Below, piece after piece: positions 6,067 through 8,036 of a stretch of 8,036 nucleotides of DNA. The stretch is from Actinomycetota bacterium (GTDB lineage: Bacteria; Actinomycetota; Actinomycetes; Nanopelagicales; Nanopelagicaceae), in assembly GCA_009704555.1 (NCBI GenBank), contig WLDY01000026.1, positions 1-8,036 of the forward strand, read 5' to 3'. Positions within the stretch are counted from its first letter, which is position 1, and each line of letters opens with the position of its first letter. The notes under the pieces are model-generated. The model was not told where the DNA came from. It worked only from the letters and a program-made list of their open reading frames with translations, and made no database searches. A program made the translations under genes and the position numbers.

Positions 6067-7011
6067 ATGAGCACATTCCAAGGAGTCGATCACGCAGGTA
6101 TCGGCGTGGCCGATATGGATGTCGCATTCGACTATTGGATGCATAAGCTCGGTTTCACTGAGGTCTTCTTCGATTACACCGGACCCGTTCCAGGGCTTGA
6201 AGAGATCACCAAGACGAAGGCGACCAAGGCTCGCATCGTCATGTTGGGTCACAAGCACACCACACGACTTGGACCCGGCAAGGTGAAGCTCGTACAACGC
6301 CTCGACACTGATCAAGCGCCTCCCTATCCAGCCGGAATTGGCTATGGCGAAGTAGGTCTCGCTGAGGTCTGTCTCCACACTCTCCATACCGAGAAGATCT
6401 TCCGCGACCTTGTCGACAACCATGGCGTGAAGTCCTTGATGGAGCCACTCTCGGCGGCGGTCGGTGAGCAACAAATCGAACTTGATATTGCCTACTTTGC
6501 GGACCCTTGGATGGGTAAGGTCGAGTTGATCGATTGGAAAGGACTCTGGACCGCACGCCCTGCAGAACCACGGATCGAGGGCGTCAATCACGTCGCATTC
6601 GGTGTCCATGACATGAAGGTGACGACCGATTTCTACAAGCAACTCGGCTTCACCGACCAGATCTTCGAATCGACTGAGTTCTTCGGCCCGATGGCACCTT
6701 GGTATCAGGTAGGACGCGCTCTCCCTGGCCATCACATGACGCTTTGGCTCTCCGGAAAAGGTGCTGGTATCGAACCAGTACGGCTCACACCGCTCTGGGA
6801 GGACTGCCGAGGTGAATGGGGTCATGTCGGTCCGATGGACTTCGGTATCGGCGTCCAGAACATCAAGAAGGCAGTCGCAGAATTGAAGCGACTTGGGATC
6901 GAGATGCACTCTGATATCCAAACCCTCGATGTCGGAACATCAGAGTTCAAGTACGTCTACTTCAAGGATCCTGACGACCAGTACGTCTCGATCGTGGAGA
7001 CTTCTTACTAG
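6067..7011 (+). CDS. Two-module VOC superfamily protein (glyoxalase/4-hydroxyphenylpyruvate-dioxygenase-like fold)
   Basis: A 314-residue protein with two vicinal-oxygen-chelate modules, roughly residues 5-157 and 170-313. Each opens with the usual strand and His (VDHAGIGVAD, His9; VNHVAFGVHD, His175) and closes with a metal-ligand Glu (KVELIDW, Glu153; VSIVETSY, Glu311). The layout resembles 4-hydroxyphenylpyruvate dioxygenase and extradiol dioxygenases, but it is shorter than the roughly 350-380 residues of the former. By eye the middle ligand of the C-terminal site falls on Asp258 (MDFGIGVQNI) and that of the N-terminal site on Glu100, where iron dioxygenases have His. The chemistry could therefore be an isomerase, lyase or epimerase reaction, or a non-standard dioxygenase. 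GGAGGA at 6057-6062 sits four bases before the ATG. It is the last gene of the plus-strand enzyme run, ending 24 bases from the convergent gamma-subunit gene. Confidence 0.82.
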   Translation: MSTFQGVDHAGIGVADMDVAFDYWMHKLGFTEVFFDYTGPVPGLEEITKTKATKARIVMLGHKHTTRLGPGKVKLVQRLDTDQAPPYPAGIGYGEVGLAEVCLHTLHTEKIFRDLVDNHGVKSLMEPLSAAVGEQQIELDIAYFADPWMGKVELIDWKGLWTARPAEPRIEGVNHVAFGVHDMKVTTDFYKQLGFTDQIFESTEFFGPMAPWYQVGRALPGHHMTLWLSGKGAGIEPVRLTPLWEDCRGEWGHVGPMDFGIGVQNIKKAVAELKRLGIEMHSDIQTLDVGTSEFKYVYFKDPDDQYVSIVETSY

Positions 7012-7026
7012 TTCTTCTTCCTAGTA
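7006..7026. terminator. Weak hairpin between convergent genes
   Basis: TACTAG (7006-7011) and CTAGTA (7021-7026) form a perfect six-base, AT-rich stem around a nine-base loop, overlapping the VOC stop codon. The site lies in the 24-base gap between convergent genes, where a bidirectional terminator would be expected. The stem is weak and neither strand has a T-run after it, so this is only a suggestion. Confidence 0.25.
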
Positions 7027-7035
7027 GATCCGAAT

Positions 7036-7365
7036 TCAGTTTGCGGCGCTGAGGCCTCGCTGGCTCTTTATCTGCATTCCCTCTTTGACCCAGGTCATAC
7101 ATGCGCGCGTATTCGGAACATCGTCGACAACGACGAGACAATCGAAGCAGACACCCATGCCGCAGAAGACACCGCGAGGTTCTCCGTCGATGGTTGTGCG
7201 CATCGCGACTTCTCCATCGACCATCATCACTGCAGCGACGCTCTCACCTTCGAATGCATCGACTTTCCGTCCATCTATGAAAATCTTCACTTCTCTGCCA
7301 CGTGTGACGCTCTCATCTTCGATGCGAAAACTGCGTGATCCATCTGATCTTGACGAAGCGTCCAT
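7036..7365 (-). CDS. [2Fe-2S] ferredoxin-like gamma subunit of the heterotrimeric dehydrogenase (HcnA/OoxC type)
   Basis: Small electron-transfer subunit, 109 residues from the ATG at 7365-7363. After a charged N-terminus it has the ferredoxin-fold pattern VKIFIDGRKVDAFEGESVAA (26-45). A four-cysteine cluster site follows: C68, C73, C76 and C89, within VFCGMGVCFDC and NTRACM (C-x4-C-x2-C-x12-C). This size and spacing match the small subunits that accompany alpha and beta subunits in HcnABC, opine oxidase and D-hydroxyproline dehydrogenase, so it probably completes the complex encoded at 2344-4988. It is odd that it stands alone on the opposite strand, 2 kb downstream, because such subunits are usually in one operon. 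The frame stays open to a TTG at 7413 that would overlap the divergent gene, so ATG 7365 is preferred. A GTG at 7290 is possible but would leave almost nothing before the first strand. No clear ribosome binding site is seen. Confidence 0.85.
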   Translation of the reverse strand: MDASSRSDGSRSFRIEDESVTRGREVKIFIDGRKVDAFEGESVAAVMMVDGEVAMRTTIDGEPRGVFCGMGVCFDCLVVVDDVPNTRACMTWVKEGMQIKSQRGLSAAN

Positions 7366-7379
7366 GAGTCGAGTCTGCC

Positions 7380-7416
7380 GAGTTGAGATAGGATTTTCAA
7401 CATGACATCTCAACTC
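7380..7416. promoter_or_regulatory. Perfect 10-bp inverted repeat spanning the start of the ene-reductase gene
   Basis: GAGTTGAGAT (7380-7389) and its exact reverse complement ATCTCAACTC (7407-7416) are separated by 17 bases (AGGATTTTCAACATGAC). The spacer holds the AGGA ribosome binding site and the ATG of the plus-strand gene. As DNA this could be an operator shared by the divergent gamma-subunit and ene-reductase genes. As RNA it would show the ribosome binding site and start codon in a hairpin loop. A further TCAAC at 7397-7401 repeats the core of the arm. Confidence 0.6.
7385..7413 (-). promoter_or_regulatory. Possible sigma-70-type promoter for the gamma-subunit gene
   Basis: On the minus strand TTGAGA (7413-7408, five of six bases of TTGACA) is 17 bases from TATCTC (7390-7385), which matches TATAAT at only three of six bases. 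The expected start would lie a few bases before the ATG at 7365. The -35 element falls inside the right arm of the inverted repeat, so a protein bound there would block it. Weak by sequence alone. Confidence 0.25.
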
Positions 7417-8036
7417 TTCTCTCCCTTGAAGATCCGCGGCGTGGAATTCAAGAACAGAGTCTGGGTGAGTCCGATGTGTCAGTACTCAGCAGATGATGGT
7501 GTCGTCGGAACCTGGCACATCGTCCATCTTGGATCCTTCGCAACCGGCGGCGTCGGCATGATCATGGTTGAGGCGACTGCTGTGATGCCAAATGGAAGAA
7601 TTTCCATCGGCTGCTCTGGTATCTGGAGTGATAAGCACGCTGAAGCGTTCAAGCCGGCGATCGACTTCGTCCATAGTCAAGGCTCGTTGATCGGAATTCA
7701 GTTGGCTCACGCCGGCCGCAAGGGTTCGACGATGAAGCCATGGGATGACCACGAGATCGCAGTGGCCTCCGAGGGTGGCTGGGAGACGATCGGACCAAGC
7801 GCTCTCGCCTACAAGGATTTCCCAGTCCCACACGCCATGACTGTCGATGAGATCCAATCAGCGACGCAATCCTTCGTCGAGTCGGCTGTGAGATCCGAGC
7901 GCGCAGGATTCGACCTAGTGGAGATTCACGCTGCTCACGGCTATCTCTTCCATCAATTCCTCTCTCCGCTGAGCAACCTACGTACAGATGAGTACGGCGG
8001 TTCCTTTGAGAATCGGATCCGCTTCCTCGTCGATAC
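7402..8036 (+). CDS. Old Yellow Enzyme family FMN oxidoreductase, YqjM/NamA class (3' truncated)
   Basis: FMN-dependent, NAD(P)H-using ene-reductase fold; 211 residues are visible before the window ends, about 60% of a normal protein of roughly 340-360. Diagnostic residues of the YqjM/NamA (thermophilic-like) class are present: SPMCQYSA with redox-tuning Cys26 and Tyr28, Gln100 in IQLAHAGRK, and the substrate-binding pair His176/His179 in EIHAAHGYL. FLSPLSN and RTDEYGGSFENR follow at 187-204. Members reduce activated C=C bonds of enones, or act as 2,4-dienoyl reductases when fused to longer domains; the missing C-terminus could hide such an extension. AGGA at 7390-7393 lies eight bases before the ATG. 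TAGGAT at 7389-7394 also fits a -10 box placed for a leaderless transcript. The gene diverges from the gamma-subunit gene with 36 bases between start codons. Confidence 0.92.
   Translation, partial: MTSQLFSPLKIRGVEFKNRVWVSPMCQYSADDGVVGTWHIVHLGSFATGGVGMIMVEATAVMPNGRISIGCSGIWSDKHAEAFKPAIDFVHSQGSLIGIQLAHAGRKGSTMKPWDDHEIAVASEGGWETIGPSALAYKDFPVPHAMTVDEIQSATQSFVESAVRSERAGFDLVEIHAAHGYLFHQFLSPLSNLRTDEYGGSFENRIRFLVD

Noticed and set aside
5992..6921. A 309-codon open frame on the minus strand, opposite the VOC gene
   Set aside because: It is almost as long as the VOC gene, but its translation shows no recognisable domain, whereas the plus strand has two clear VOC modules and a good ribosome site. It is a shadow from codon bias that avoids reverse-strand stops.
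6067..7011. Naming the VOC protein 4-hydroxyphenylpyruvate dioxygenase
   Set aside because: It is shorter than that enzyme, and the middle iron-ligand His does not appear at the expected place; only the fold is supported.
7366..7413. TTG-initiated longer version of the gamma subunit
   Set aside because: It would start inside the divergent ene-reductase gene and within the inverted repeat, adding 16 residues not needed for the fold.

Overview
The window looks like a catabolic locus for an amino-acid-like compound: one uptake system followed by a set of flavin and iron-sulfur enzymes. GC content is moderate (mid-50s percent in a line I counted). Genes are packed tightly, with one-base or ATGA overlaps, and purine-rich Shine-Dalgarno sequences precede several starts. 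I see no tRNA, rRNA, CRISPR array, transposase or phage gene. An actinobacterium or another free-living aquatic or soil bacterium is plausible, but this is a weak inference. The substrate-binding protein has an ordinary signal peptide and no lipobox, which is not what a typical single-membrane organism would show.

Layout. Bases 1-2208 (+) encode a polar-amino-acid ABC importer: the ATPase (cut off at its 5' end), one membrane permease and a secreted substrate-binding protein. A strong hairpin at 2258-2300 follows. Bases 2344-4988 (+) encode two overlapping flavoproteins that match the alpha (NAD/FAD plus BFD-type [2Fe-2S]) and beta (DadA-like FAD) subunits of heterotrimeric amino-acid/opine dehydrogenases, the family of HcnBC, opine oxidase OoxAB and D-hydroxyproline dehydrogenase. 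Next come four 15-bp tandem repeats (4985-5044), a DHDPS/N-acetylneuraminate-lyase-family Schiff-base enzyme (5072-5995, +) and a two-module VOC (glyoxalase/extradiol-fold) protein (6067-7011, +). Facing them on the minus strand (7036-7365) is the small [2Fe-2S] ferredoxin-like gamma subunit of the same trimer. It is transcribed away from an Old Yellow Enzyme of the YqjM/NamA class (7402 to beyond the window end, +). A perfect 10-bp inverted repeat spans the start of the Old Yellow Enzyme gene and lies in the divergent control region.

How it may work together (inference). The importer takes up a polar or cyclic amino acid, or an N-substituted one such as an opine. The alpha-beta-gamma dehydrogenase oxidises its C-N bond to an imine. 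The DHDPS-family enzyme then removes water or ammonia, or cleaves a C-C bond. In the known trans-4-hydroxyproline pathway, a DHDPS-family deaminase follows D-hydroxyproline dehydrogenase in this way. The VOC protein and the ene-reductase are not part of that pathway, and no hydroxyproline epimerase or semialdehyde dehydrogenase is visible. The locus may therefore be a variant or undescribed route whose remaining genes lie outside the window.
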